Positions 17,021 through 26,046 of a DNA stretch of 64,000 nt are shown here, piece by piece. The position numbers and the translations under genes were made by a program. Position 1 is the stretch's first letter, and every line of letters starts with the position of its first letter. A model generated the notes under the pieces. The model made no database searches. It had not been told where the DNA came from and was given only the letters and a program-made list of their open reading frames with translations. The DNA is from CAVVAY01 sp963746465 (GTDB taxonomy: Bacteria; Actinomycetota; Actinomycetes; JACCUZ01), in the NCBI GenBank assembly GCA_963746465.1, contig CAVVAY010000013.1:62001-126000 (forward strand). Reading direction: 5' to 3'.

Positions 17021-17599
17021 TCAGTCCTCCAGCAGCTCCCGCTTGTGCTTCTGCAGCTGAACGATCAGCGACCAGCTCACCTCGTCCTCGCGGCGGGCGC
17101 CGTTGACCGTGACCAGCCGCTCGCGCTGCCGGTAGTACTCGATCATCGGCCGGGTCTTGGCCTCGTACACCTCCAGCCGGTGCTCGATGACCTCCTGGGT
17201 GTCGTCGGAACCGCGGCCGCGGGCGAGCAGGCGACGGATCAGCTCGTCGCGGCCCACGTCGAGGTAGGCCGCGATCTGCACGGCCACCCCGAGCTTGCTG
17301 GCGGTCTCGTAGGCGATCTCGGCCTGCTCGACCGTGCGCGGGAAGCCGTCGAGCACGTAGCCGCCGTTGGCGCTGGCCTCGACGATCGGCTTGCGCAGCA
17401 TGTCGAGCACCATCTGGTCCGGCACCAGGTCGCCACGCGACACGTACTGCTGCACCTGCTGGCCGAACGGCGTCTCCTCGGTGACGTGCTTTCGCAGCAG
17501 GTCACCGCTGGAGATGTGCGCGATCCCGAAGTGCTCCGCGAGGCGCACCGCCTGGGTGCCCTTGCCGGAGCCGGGTGCGCCGATCAGCAGCAGGCGCAT
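17021..17599 (-). CDS. adk: Adenylate kinase (short-LID type)
   Basis: 192 aa from the ATG at 17599. It has the P-loop GAPGSGKGTQ at residues 7-16, SSGDLLRKHV, the AMP-binding VLDGFPRTVEQAE, and RLLARGRGSDD in the LID position, where long bacterial forms have about 30 extra residues. This is the compact form common in actinobacteria. It converts ATP plus AMP to two ADP. In most actinomycetes adk sits between secY and map in the ribosomal cluster; here it stands alone between an F420 enzyme and a histidine-degradation operon, so it may be a second copy. Confidence 0.9.
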   Translation of the reverse strand: MRLLLIGAPGSGKGTQAVRLAEHFGIAHISSGDLLRKHVTEETPFGQQVQQYVSRGDLVPDQMVLDMLRKPIVEASANGGYVLDGFPRTVEQAEIAYETASKLGVAVQIAAYLDVGRDELIRRLLARGRGSDDTQEVIEHRLEVYEAKTRPMIEYYRQRERLVTVNGARREDEVSWSLIVQLQKHKRELLED

Positions 17600-17668
17600 C
17601 TCAGTCCTCCGGTCGGCACGGGCCGCCGCCGGGAGGCGGCGCGTCGGGCAAGCCCGCATCCTGCCACC

Positions 17669-17674
17669 TAGGGT
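17669..17674 (+). promoter_or_regulatory. Leaderless -10 hexamer of the M20-hutF operon
   Basis: TAGGGT ends exactly 7 nt before the GTG at 17682, the same spacing as at the ABC operon. This favours GTG 17682 as the start over the ATG 15 bases later. Confidence 0.45.
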
Positions 17675-17681
17675 GTCCGGC

Positions 17682-18878
17682 GTGAGCCAGGCGTCCATGG
17701 ACGGGATGTGGGCCGACCTGCTGCCGGTCGGGCGGGACGGCGGCACCGGCGGCTACCGGCGACACGCCTGGGCGCCCGCCGACCTCGCCTGCCGGGAGTG
17801 GTTCGCCGCCGAGGCCGCGCACCGCGGACTGGACCTCGTGGTCGACCGCAACGGCAACCAGTGGGCATGGTGGGGAGACCCGGACGTCGACGGCCCGGGC
17901 GTGGTGACCGGCAGCCATCTCGACTCGGTGCCCGACGGCGGTGCGTTCGACGGACCGCTCGGCGTGGTCGGCGGGTTCGCCGCGGTCGACCTGCTGCGTG
18001 AGCGCGGCCAGCAGCCCGGACGGCCACTCGCGGTCGTGAGCTTCACCGACGAGGAGGGCGCGCGGTTCGGCATCGCCTGCGCCGGCTCCCGGCTGCTGAC
18101 CGGTGCGCTGGACGCCGACCGGGCTCGCGCGCTGACCGATGGCGAGGGGACGTCGATGGCCGAGGCCATGCGCGCGGCAGGGCACGACCCGGCGCACCTC
18201 GGTCGTGACGACGAGACGCTGCGTCGCATCGGCACGCTCGTCGAGCTGCACGTCGAGCAGGGCCGTGCGCTGGTCGACGACGGGTCGGCGGTCGGCGTGG
18301 CCCGCAGCATCTGGCCGCACGGCCGGTGGCGGCTCGACCTCGCCGGTGAGGCCAACCATGCCGGTACGACCCGACTCGAGGACCGCGACGACCCGATGCT
18401 GCGGCTCGCCGCGGCGGTCCTGGCCGCCCGCGAGGCAGCCACCGAGCACAGCGCCGTGGCGACAATCGGGCGCGTGGCCGTGCACCCCAACGGGACCAAC
18501 GCCATCCCCTCACAGGTGCGGGCCTGGCTGGACGCGCGTGGCGCTGCCGAGGCCGACGTGCGGGCCGTGGTCGCCGAGGTCGCCGCCGCAGCAGGCACCG
18601 AGGCCGTCGAGGAGTCCTGGACACCGGAGGTCACCTTCGGGGCCGCGCTGCGCGACCGGCTGGCCGAGCTGCTCGGCGGCGTTCCGGTGCTGCCCACCGC
18701 AGCCGGTCACGACGCCGGCATCCTGGCCGACGCCGGCGTCGAGACCGCGATGCTGTTCGTCCGGAACCCGACCGGGGTCAGCCACTCCCCTGCCGAGCAC
18801 GCCGAGACCGACGACTGCCGCGCCGGCGTGGCAGCGCTGGCGACCGTGCTGGCCGAACTGACCGGGACCGCGTCGTGA
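17682..18878 (+). CDS. M20-family amidohydrolase (allantoate amidohydrolase-like; likely N-formylglutamate deformylase)
   Basis: 398 aa. The zinc-peptidase core has GSHLDSVPDGGAFDGPLGV, FTDEEGARFG and ELHVEQGRAL, with the C-terminal AGHDAG motif of hydantoinase/carbamoylase enzymes. ANHAGTTRLEDRDD marks the dimerisation domain. Its GTGA overlap with hutF strongly suggests a role next to N-formimino-glutamate deiminase: HutF yields N-formylglutamate, and an M20 enzyme in this position would deformylate it in place of classical HutG. The exact substrate is inferred from context only. Confidence 0.8.
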   Translation: MSQASMDGMWADLLPVGRDGGTGGYRRHAWAPADLACREWFAAEAAHRGLDLVVDRNGNQWAWWGDPDVDGPGVVTGSHLDSVPDGGAFDGPLGVVGGFAAVDLLRERGQQPGRPLAVVSFTDEEGARFGIACAGSRLLTGALDADRARALTDGEGTSMAEAMRAAGHDPAHLGRDDETLRRIGTLVELHVEQGRALVDDGSAVGVARSIWPHGRWRLDLAGEANHAGTTRLEDRDDPMLRLAAAVLAAREAATEHSAVATIGRVAVHPNGTNAIPSQVRAWLDARGAAEADVRAVVAEVAAAAGTEAVEESWTPEVTFGAALRDRLAELLGGVPVLPTAAGHDAGILADAGVETAMLFVRNPTGVSHSPAEHAETDDCRAGVAALATVLAELTGTAS

Positions 18879-20224
18879 CGACGTACCACGCCGACCTGGC
18901 ATGGCTCCCGCCCGGACGCCTGGCCCGGGACGTCACGGTGGCGGTGGAGGACGGCCGGGTCGCGCAGGTCACCGAGGGCGCCAGCAGCAGCGCGGGCGCC
19001 GAGCACCTGCCCGGCCTGGTCCTGCCGGGACTGGCGAACGCGCACTCGCACGCGTTCCACCGTGCGCTACGCGGCCGGACCCAGCGCGGAACCGGCGGCC
19101 AGGGCTCGTTCTGGACCTGGCGCGAGCAGATGTACGCCGTCGCTGAGCGCCTCGACCCCGACTCATACCTCACGCTCGCGCGGGCGGCGTACGGCGAGAT
19201 GGTGCTGGCCGGCGTCACCGCGGTCGGTGAGTTCCACTACCTGCACCACGCCCCCGGCGGCGAGCACTACGACGACCCCAACGCGATGGGGCACGCCATG
19301 GTCCAGGCAGCCCGCGAGGCCGGGCTGCGCCTCACCCTGCTGGACACCTGCTACCTGTCCGGCGGCATCGGCGAGCCACTGGCCGGCGTCCAGCAGCGGT
19401 TCGGCGACGGCGACGCCGACGGCTGGGTGTCGCGCGCCGAGTCGTTCCGCACGACGTACGACGGCGAACCCGACGTCCGGGTCGGCGCGGCGGCGCACTC
19501 GGTGCGCGCCGTGCCGGCCCGACAGCTCGGCACCGTGGCCGCCTGGGCTGCCGAGCACGAGGTGCCACTGCACGCGCACGTCTCCGAGCAGCGCCAGGAG
19601 AACGAGGCCTGCCTGCAGGCCTACGGCGTCACGCCGACCCGCCTGCTGCACGAGCGAGGCCTGCTCGGCCCCCGAAGCACCGCTGTGCACGCCACCCACC
19701 TCACCGACGACGACATCGACCTGCTCGGCAGCTCGGGCACCGCGGTGTGCATGTGCCCGACGACCGAGCGCGACCTGGCCGACGGCGTCGGCCCGGCCGG
19801 CCGGGTCAGAGAGGCCGGCTCGCCGGTCACCCTCGGCTCGGACAGCCACGCCGTGGTCGACCTCCTCGAGGAGGCCCGCGCGGTGGAGCTCGACGAACGG
19901 CTCGCCTCCCAGCAGCGCGGCCACTGGTCGGCCGCCGCCCTGCTCGACGCCGCCACCCGCGCCGGCCACGCGTCGTTGGGGTGGCCGGACGCCGGGGTGA
20001 TCGACACCGGCGCGGTCGCGGACCTGGTGGCCGTGCGGCTGGACTCGGTCCGCACCGCCGGCGGCGCGGACGCCGAGGCCTTGGAGCGCGTCTTGTTCGC
20101 CGGCACCGCGGCAGACGTCACCGACGTAGTGGTCTCCGGCCGTCGGGTGGTGTCCGGTGGCGAGCACCTGCTGCTCGGCGAGGTCGGGCTCCTGCTGGAC
20201 CGAGCGGTGGCGCCGCTGCTGTGA
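18875..20224 (+). CDS. hutF: Formimidoylglutamate deiminase (HutF)
   Basis: 449 aa amidohydrolase-superfamily enzyme. Metal ligands are visible in ANAHSHAFHRALRG (the HxH after strand 1), HAHVSEQRQE (His, with the substrate-binding Glu), VHATHLTDDD and LGSDSHAVVDLLEEAR (the final Asp). WREQMYAVAERLDPD and GEFHYLHHAPGG are typical of HutF. It hydrolyses N-formimino-L-glutamate to N-formyl-L-glutamate and ammonia in histidine catabolism. GTGA overlaps link it to both neighbours. The upstream enzymes HutH, HutU and HutI are not in the window. Confidence 0.9.
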   Translation: MTTYHADLAWLPPGRLARDVTVAVEDGRVAQVTEGASSSAGAEHLPGLVLPGLANAHSHAFHRALRGRTQRGTGGQGSFWTWREQMYAVAERLDPDSYLTLARAAYGEMVLAGVTAVGEFHYLHHAPGGEHYDDPNAMGHAMVQAAREAGLRLTLLDTCYLSGGIGEPLAGVQQRFGDGDADGWVSRAESFRTTYDGEPDVRVGAAAHSVRAVPARQLGTVAAWAAEHEVPLHAHVSEQRQENEACLQAYGVTPTRLLHERGLLGPRSTAVHATHLTDDDIDLLGSSGTAVCMCPTTERDLADGVGPAGRVREAGSPVTLGSDSHAVVDLLEEARAVELDERLASQQRGHWSAAALLDAATRAGHASLGWPDAGVIDTGAVADLVAVRLDSVRTAGGADAEALERVLFAGTAADVTDVVVSGRRVVSGGEHLLLGEVGLLLDRAVAPLL

Positions 20225-20835
20225 CGGGACCGACGATCCGGACCGCCCGGCCCGACGACACCGCGGCGGTGTACGACGTGTGCCTGCGTACCGGCGACAA
20301 GGGCGCCGACGCCACCGGCCGGCATGCCGACCCCGACCTCTTCGGCCATGTGTGGGCCGGGCCGTACCTGGCCCTCGAGCCGGAGCACGCGCTGGTGATC
20401 GAGGACGCCGACGGCGTGGCCGGCTACGTCCTCGGCGCCCTCGACACCAGGGCCTTCGAGCAGGACTGCGACCAGCGGTGGTGGCCCACCTTGCGGCACC
20501 GGGTCGCGGACCCGCCGGGTGCGCCCTCGACCTGGACGCCGGACCAGCGGCTGGCCCACCTCGTGCACCACCCGATCCACGCCCCGGACGAGATCGTCGC
20601 AAGGTACCCGTCGCACCTGCACGTGGACCTGCTTCCCCGGGTGCAGGGGCGCGGCCTCGGCCGGCTGCTCGTCACGGCGCTGTTGGACCTGCTGACCGTC
20701 GAGGGCTCCACCGGGGTGCACCTCGGCGTCTCGCCGGCCAACGAGCGGGCCCGCGGCTTCTACCAGGCCACCGGATGGGCCGAGCTGCCGGCGAGCAAGC
20801 CGAACGTGGTGTTCATGGGGCAGCCCCTCGGCTGA
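20221..20835 (+). CDS. GNAT-family N-acetyltransferase
   Basis: 204 aa from a GTG overlapping the hutF stop. The acetyl-CoA site is clear in HVDLLPRVQGRGLGRLLV (Q/RxxGxG/A motif) and the C-terminal ANERARGFYQATGW. The long insert WWPTLRHRVADPPGAPSTWTPDQ and the YPSHLHVDLLP segment resemble the acetyltransferase-like domain appended to O-GlcNAcases and its bacterial relatives. The acceptor is unknown. As the third gene of the M20-hutF unit it may modify an amino-acid derivative, but that is inference. Confidence 0.85.
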   Translation: MTGPTIRTARPDDTAAVYDVCLRTGDKGADATGRHADPDLFGHVWAGPYLALEPEHALVIEDADGVAGYVLGALDTRAFEQDCDQRWWPTLRHRVADPPGAPSTWTPDQRLAHLVHHPIHAPDEIVARYPSHLHVDLLPRVQGRGLGRLLVTALLDLLTVEGSTGVHLGVSPANERARGFYQATGWAELPASKPNVVFMGQPLG

Positions 20836-20906
20836 CCGGACGCGAATTGTCAGGGGCATGGTGCAGACTGACTGCTGACAGACGGGCAAGCGACGGGAGC
20901 GGCAGG

Positions 20907-21836
20907 GTGAGCAGGCGGGGCTGGGTCCTCTTCGTGGCGATGGGCGTGATCTGGGGCGTCCCCTACCTGCTGATCAAGGTCGCGGTCGACGAGATCTCGC
21001 CCAGCACGCTGGTGCTGGGCCGCACCGTTCTCGCCACCCTCCTGCTGCTGCCGGTGGCGCTGGCCCGTGGCCGGCTCGGCGCGGTGCTGACGGCCTGGCG
21101 CCCCCTGGTTGCCTTCGCCGTCGTCGAGATCATGATCCCGTGGCTGCTGCTCGGTGTCGCCGAGCAGCAGCTGTCCAGCTCGCTGACCGGGCTGCTCATC
21201 GCGTCCGTCCCGCTGGTCGGCGCGGTGCTCGCCGTCGCCACCCGCCTCGATGACCGGCTCGACGGCCGGCGGCTGGCCGGCCTGCTGCTGGGCTTCGCCG
21301 GTGTCGCGGCGCTGGTCGGCTTCGAGGTCGGCGGCGGCGACCTGGCCGCGGTGGCGGCGCTCGCGGTCGTGGCGATCTGCTACGCGACCGGGCCGCTGAT
21401 CCTGTCCCGGTGGCTGTCCCACCTGCCGGGGCTGGGGGTCATCACCGCCTCGCTCGCGCTCACCGCGCTCGCCTACCTGCCGGTGGGCGTGGCCCAGGCG
21501 CCGTCGTCCTGGCCCGGCTGGGACGTCGCGCTGGCCGTGGTCGGGCTCGCCGTGGTCTGCACCGCGGTGGCCTTCCTGGTCTTCTTCGCGCTGATCGCCG
21601 AGGTCGGCCCGACCCGCTCGACCGTCATCACCTACGTCAACCCGGCGGTCGCCGTCCTGCTCGGGGTCACACTGCTCGACGAGGCCTTCACGCTCGCGAC
21701 GGCGGCCGGCTTCGTCCTCATCCTGGCCGGGTCGGTGCTCGCCACCCGGCGCTCCCCCGCGGCCGCCGTCCCTTCCCCGCGCACCGGCGCGACGACGGCT
21801 GCCGACACCGGGGTCTGCACGGTCGCCGAACCCTGA
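20907..21836 (+). CDS. EamA/DMT-family transporter
   Basis: 309 aa with ten predicted helices in two EamA repeats (about residues 5-135 and 150-285). The first repeat opens GVIWGVPYLLIKVAVDEISP and the second ends YVNPAVAVLLGVTLLDE, the usual paired signature of drug/metabolite transporters. The GTG at 20907 has an AGGG-type purine stretch a few bases upstream. The Ser/Thr/Pro-rich C-terminal tail is cytoplasmic. Substrate unknown. Confidence 0.88.
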   Translation: MSRRGWVLFVAMGVIWGVPYLLIKVAVDEISPSTLVLGRTVLATLLLLPVALARGRLGAVLTAWRPLVAFAVVEIMIPWLLLGVAEQQLSSSLTGLLIASVPLVGAVLAVATRLDDRLDGRRLAGLLLGFAGVAALVGFEVGGGDLAAVAALAVVAICYATGPLILSRWLSHLPGLGVITASLALTALAYLPVGVAQAPSSWPGWDVALAVVGLAVVCTAVAFLVFFALIAEVGPTRSTVITYVNPAVAVLLGVTLLDEAFTLATAAGFVLILAGSVLATRRSPAAAVPSPRTGATTAADTGVCTVAEP

Positions 21837-21842
21837 GCCGGC

Positions 21843-22025
21843 CTACCCGCCGGACTTGCGGCGGAACTGCCGCTTGGTGACGTCGTTCTGCGACGGCCCG
21901 ACGCCGTGCCCGCCGAGGTGGTCCTCGCCCTGCCCGGCCTTGTCGCGCGCCTTCTTGGCCTCCAGCGCGTCGCGCATCCTGCGCTGCACGTCGTTCTCGG
22001 CCGGGGCCTTCTTCTTGTCGCTCAC
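21843..22025 (-). CDS. DUF5302 small protein
   Basis: 60 aa, highly charged and probably disordered: a Lys-rich start, NDVQRRMRDALEAKKAR, a glycine/His linker and the terminal TKRQFRRKSGG. This is the DUF5302 pattern found throughout actinobacteria. Function unknown; the basic tail suggests nucleic-acid or ribosome contact. The GTG start is preceded by AGGTGAG. Convergent with the EamA gene. Confidence 0.85.
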   Translation of the reverse strand: MSDKKKAPAENDVQRRMRDALEAKKARDKAGQGEDHLGGHGVGPSQNDVTKRQFRRKSGG

Positions 22026-22094
22026 GAGCTCACCTGTCCCTTCGTCGGAGCCATCCTGGCAAACCGCCCTTCCGGCCCGCCTCCGGCTTTCTGC

Positions 22095-22847
22095 TCAGCG
22101 GGTCAGTGCGGCGAGCACCCCGTCGGCGAGACCCGCGGCGTAGCGCCCGCGGCAGGACGACGATGTCATGCAGCGCGCGTCACCCGCGTTGCGCATGTTC
22201 CCCAGCTCGACCATCACCGTCGGGACGTCGGCGGCGTTCAGCGTCCCGAGGTCGCGACGTACGTCGAGCCCGTCGCCGCCGTACGCCGTGGAGACCGGGA
22301 AGCCGGCGCCGACCAGGCCGGCCCGCACCCGCATCGCCAGCGCCCGCGAGCTGCCGAGGATGTCGTCGGTCCAGCCGCGCCGGAGCCCGGGACGGATCAC
22401 GAAGAAGCCGTGCGTCGAGGCGGCCGCCCCGTCGCCGTGCAGCGAGATCTCCAGGTCGGCGCCGACCTTCGCGCCGAACCGGCCGCGGGTGCCGACGCAC
22501 GGTCCCCAGTCGTCGATGCTGTTGGTGTCTCGGGTCATCCGCACGGTCGCGCCGAGCACCTCGAGCCGGCGGGCCAGCGCACGTGACACCCGCCAGGTGA
22601 AGGTGGCCTCCGGGAACCCGCCGTTCGTCGCCGTCCCGACGGTGTTGCACGCCTTCCACATCCCGACCCAGACCCGGCGGCCGATCTCTCGCGGGTGTCG
22701 GCTGTTGCCCAGCTGGTGCCCGGGGTCGATCGCGACCGTCCGACCCGCCAGCGGCAGCGGTTCGGCCGCGGCACTGTGCGCCGACCCGGACGCTCCCAGG
22801 GTTGCGGCGGCGAGCACGACGGCCAGCAGCAGCGGTGCGGACCTCAC
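22095..22847 (-). CDS. Secreted N-acetylmuramoyl-L-alanine amidase (Amidase_3)
   Basis: 250 aa from a GTG at 22847. A signal peptide (LLLAVVLAAATLGASGSAHS) precedes the zinc amidase domain: VAIDPGHQLGN (His ligand), a Glu ligand in PEATFTW, SLHGDGA (second His) and the catalytic Glu in VMVELGNMRN. This is the LytC/AmiC-type fold that cleaves the MurNAc-L-Ala bond of peptidoglycan outside the membrane. There are no binding repeats, so localisation must come from the catalytic domain. Divergent from the gene at 22909, with a 61-bp promoter region between. Confidence 0.88.
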   Translation of the reverse strand: MRSAPLLLAVVLAAATLGASGSAHSAAAEPLPLAGRTVAIDPGHQLGNSRHPREIGRRVWVGMWKACNTVGTATNGGFPEATFTWRVSRALARRLEVLGATVRMTRDTNSIDDWGPCVGTRGRFGAKVGADLEISLHGDGAAASTHGFFVIRPGLRRGWTDDILGSSRALAMRVRAGLVGAGFPVSTAYGGDGLDVRRDLGTLNAADVPTVMVELGNMRNAGDARCMTSSSCRGRYAAGLADGVLAALTR

Positions 22848-22908
22848 CCCGGCAGCCTGCCACGGCCCGCCGTGGACGCTGTCGGCGCTGTGCGGAATGC
22901 TCGCCGAC

Positions 22909-23580
22909 ATGCCTGCCCGCCGCCCCACCGAGGTCGTCCTCGAGGTCGCCGACCGCAAGGTCTTCGCCTCCGCCGTCGACTGGCCCGGCTGGTGCCGGTC
23001 GGCAAGGACCGCGGACGAGGCGCTGGAGACGCTGGCTTCCTACGCTGCCCGCTACGCGGTCGTCGCCAGGCTGGCCGGAGTCCGGTTCGCGCTGACGGCA
23101 GCCGACGAGCCGGCCGTGGTGGACACCCAGCCCGGGGACGCCACGACCGCGTTCGGCGCCCCCAGCATCGTCGGCGGGCCCGACCGCAGGGACCTGACCG
23201 CTGCCGAGGCCGACCGCCAGGTCCGGCTGCTGCGCGCGGGCTGGACGGAGCTGGACCGGCTCGCGGTCGAGGCGCCGCAGCAGCTGCGCAAGGGTCCGCG
23301 CGGCGGCGGTCGCGACCGCGACAGGGTGGTCGAGCACGTGATCGAGGCCGAGCGGTCCTACGCGCGCGCCATCGGCGTCCGGCACCCGCCGTTCCACGGC
23401 GACGCGGACGCAGTCGAGGCGTGCCGCGCCGAGGTGGAGCAGGTTCTCCGCGAGGCGCGCAGCGGGAAACCGATGCCGAAGTGGCCGGCACGGTACTTTC
23501 TTCGGCGAGCGGCCTGGCACGTCCTGGACCACGTCTGGGAGATCCAGGACAAGTCCGGGCCGGACGGGGAGTCGACATGA
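22909..23580 (+). CDS. DinB-like protein with HicB-like N-terminal domain
   Basis: 223 aa. The first 70 residues (EVVLEVADRKVFASAVDWPGWCRSARTA...) have the HicB-like pattern of a small beta-alpha fold. The C-terminal half resembles a DinB four-helix bundle, with a His/Glu pair in VVEHVIEAERSYARAIG and the late RRAAWHVLDHVWEIQDK helix, where DinB enzymes bind a metal. The DinB relation is moderately clear and function is unknown. The ATG at 22909 is chosen; one at 22897 is possible. It overlaps the next gene by 4 bp (ATGA). Confidence 0.7.
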   Translation: MPARRPTEVVLEVADRKVFASAVDWPGWCRSARTADEALETLASYAARYAVVARLAGVRFALTAADEPAVVDTQPGDATTAFGAPSIVGGPDRRDLTAAEADRQVRLLRAGWTELDRLAVEAPQQLRKGPRGGGRDRDRVVEHVIEAERSYARAIGVRHPPFHGDADAVEACRAEVEQVLREARSGKPMPKWPARYFLRRAAWHVLDHVWEIQDKSGPDGEST

Positions 23581-24645
23581 CCGCGAATAGCACTGCCCGA
23601 CGCGCCCTCGCGGCGGTCGCCTCCCTCAGCCTCGCGGTCACCCTCGCCGGGGTGTCGACCGGCCCGGCAGGCGCGACGTCTGCCGCGTTCCCGGACGCGA
23701 AGGCGGATCGACCCGGCGGCCGTGCACCGCGGCCCGGCACCCACGACGCTGCACACCGAGGGCCAGTCGATCATCGACGGCCGGGTCACCGTGGTCACCA
23801 CCCTGCCCGGCCGGCTGCAGGTCCTCGGGCGGGCGCCGTCCGGCTACATCGTCCTCACCCGCAACGACGAGGGCACCACGCGGACCCTGTGGCGGGCGCG
23901 CAGGGACGGGTCAGCGGTCTGGTTGCGCGAGCTCGGCGGCTACCGCACCGGGGAGGAGCTGCGCGTCTCCTCGACCGGCTCCCGGATCGCGTACACGAGG
24001 CATCTCCGGGCCAGGCCGTTCCGCACCCGGGTCTTCGTCGTGCGTTCCAGCGACGGCACGGTTGTCGGCTCGCGGCTTTTCCGCGGCGGTGTCGAGGTTC
24101 TCGACTTCCAGCGCCGGGTGCTGCTCGGTGGCTCCGGCCCGGACCGGGTGCTCTGGTACTCCGCGCGCACCGACCACGTCACTGCCCGTCGCGGCTTCGA
24201 CCTCTCCTCCGCCGACCTGCGCCACAACCGGGCCGTCGTCCGGGTGGAGGACCCGGTCAACGGCTGGGACGGCTTGTGCCTGGTCTACGCCCCGCTGTCG
24301 CGGCCGTCGCATCAGCTCTGGCGCAGCTGCACGGACCGGCCACTGGCGTTCTCCCCCGACGGCAGCCGGATGGTCACCACTTTCATCGGAGCTGACGGGC
24401 CCGGCACCGGCATGCTGCAGGTCCGGGTCTCCGACACCAACAAGGTCCTCGCGACGCTGCACACCAGCGGGTTCTTCGTGCAGCCCTACTGGGAGGACGA
24501 CCGGTCCTTCGTCGTCCACACCTGGCGCAAGGGCAAGGCTGCCGTCCTGCGAGTCAGCCGGGACGGCACGATCAGGCGGGTGTCGAAGGTCGTGTCCGAG
24601 CACGGTGGCGAGGACGAGCTGCGGTGGAGCTTCCCGCCGTCCTGA
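23577..24645 (+). CDS. Secreted beta-propeller-like protein, reading frame broken near 23700
   Basis: An ATG at 23577, coupled to the previous stop, starts a clean signal peptide (ALAAVASLSLAVTLAGVS, cleavage near AGATSA) in frame 3. The mature protein, however, continues in the next frame from about 23701 (IDPAAVHRGPAPTTLHTEGQ) to the stop at 24645. One extra base between about 23690 and 23705 would explain it. The mature part has repeated four-strand units such as DGSRMVTTFIG, FFVQPYWEDDRSFVVHT and SRDGTIRRVSK, as in TolB/WD40-like propellers. Alone, the second frame would begin at a GTG (23722) with no ribosome-binding site or export signal. Confidence 0.65.
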
Positions 24646-24701
24646 GCTCTTGCGAAGATCCGGGCTGCGGCGGCGCCGCCCGCCTGACACCCTGATCTCT
24701 C

Positions 24702-26042
24702 GTGTCCGACGGTTCACCCGACCCCGCCGAGCAGCCGCGACGCCCCACCTTCCGGGCCCGGCTGGCCGGCCTGCGGGTCGACGTCACCCCGCTGCGCACG
24801 TCGCGCGACTTCCGGCTGCTGTTCTCGGCCGGAACGGTCTTCTACCTCGGCGGCATGGTCAGCTACGTCGCGCTGCCGTACCAGATCTACCAGCTGACCG
24901 GTTCGAACTTCGCGGTCGGCGCGATGGGCCTGGCCGAGCTGGTGCCCCTGGTGGTCTTCGGCCTGTACGGCGGCGCGCTCGCCGACCACGTCGACCGGCG
25001 CACCATGCTCGTGCTGACCGCGATGGCGCAGGTCGTGCTCACCGCCGGGCTGCTGGCCAACTCGCTGGTCCCCGACCCGCAGGTCTGGGTCATCTACGTG
25101 ATCGGCGCCTTGCTGTCGGTGGCGCAGTCGCTGCAACGGCCCAGCCGTGAGGCACTCATCCCGCGCACCGTGCGGCACGACGAGCTGTCGGCGGCCGTGG
25201 CGGTGTCGTCGCTGGGCATGCAGATCGGGACGTTGCTGGGGCCGGCCCTCGGTGGCCTGCTCGTCGGGACGGTCGGTGTCCCCTGGGCCTACGGGGTCGA
25301 CGTCGCGGGGCTGGCGATCGCGACCGTGCTGTTCCTCGCCATGCGCGCGTACCCGCCGACCGACCGGAGCACGCCGCCGAGCCTGGCCGGAATCGTCGAG
25401 GGCATCCGGTACGCCGTCGGGCGCCGCGACCTGCTCGGCACCTACGTCATCGACATGACGGCCATGTTCCTGGCCTACCCGATCGTGCTGTTCCCGGCGC
25501 TCGCCCAGGACGTGTTCGAGCAGCCGAAGACCCTCGGGCTGCTCTACACCGCAGAGAGCGTGGGCTCCCTCGTCGCGACCCTGACCAGTGGCTGGACCAG
25601 CCGGTTCCACCACCACGGCCGCGCGGTCGTCGTCGCCTCGATGTGCTGGGGCGGCTCCATCGCGCTGGCCGGGCTGGCACCGTCGGTGTGGCTGGCGCTG
25701 GTCTTCCTCGGCCTGGCTGGCGCCTCGGACATGATCAGCGGCATCTTCCGGAGCACGATCTGGCACCAGACCATCCCGGACGAGAAGCGCGGCCGGCTGG
25801 CCGGCATCGAGATGCTGTCCTACTCGGTCGGTCCGCTCGGCGGCCAGGCGCGATCGGGTCTCGTGGCGGACGCGACGAGCGTGCGCACCTCCATCGTCAG
25901 CGGCGGCGTCCTGTGCGTGCTCGGGGTCGCCGCCACGGCGGCCTGGCTCAAGGACTTCTGGCGCTACGACGCGCAGACCGACGAGCACGCGGTCCGCGAG
26001 CGCACCCTGCGAGCCGACCGCGCCGCCGCCAACGATCCCTAG
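24702..26042 (+). CDS. MFS transporter, EntS/TetV-like
   Basis: 446 aa with 12 helices. The MFS_3 branch is indicated by the N-terminal PLRTSRDFRLLFSAG motif, motif A-like GLYGGALADHVDRRTML and QSLQRPSREALIPR between helices 4 and 5, the signature of enterobactin-exporter-like and chloramphenicol-type pumps. The start is a GTG at 24702. It probably exports a small hydrophobic molecule or siderophore. No siderophore genes are adjacent. Confidence 0.9.
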   Translation: MSDGSPDPAEQPRRPTFRARLAGLRVDVTPLRTSRDFRLLFSAGTVFYLGGMVSYVALPYQIYQLTGSNFAVGAMGLAELVPLVVFGLYGGALADHVDRRTMLVLTAMAQVVLTAGLLANSLVPDPQVWVIYVIGALLSVAQSLQRPSREALIPRTVRHDELSAAVAVSSLGMQIGTLLGPALGGLLVGTVGVPWAYGVDVAGLAIATVLFLAMRAYPPTDRSTPPSLAGIVEGIRYAVGRRDLLGTYVIDMTAMFLAYPIVLFPALAQDVFEQPKTLGLLYTAESVGSLVATLTSGWTSRFHHHGRAVVVASMCWGGSIALAGLAPSVWLALVFLGLAGASDMISGIFRSTIWHQTIPDEKRGRLAGIEMLSYSVGPLGGQARSGLVADATSVRTSIVSGGVLCVLGVAATAAWLKDFWRYDAQTDEHAVRERTLRADRAAANDP

Positions 26043-26046
26043 CGGG

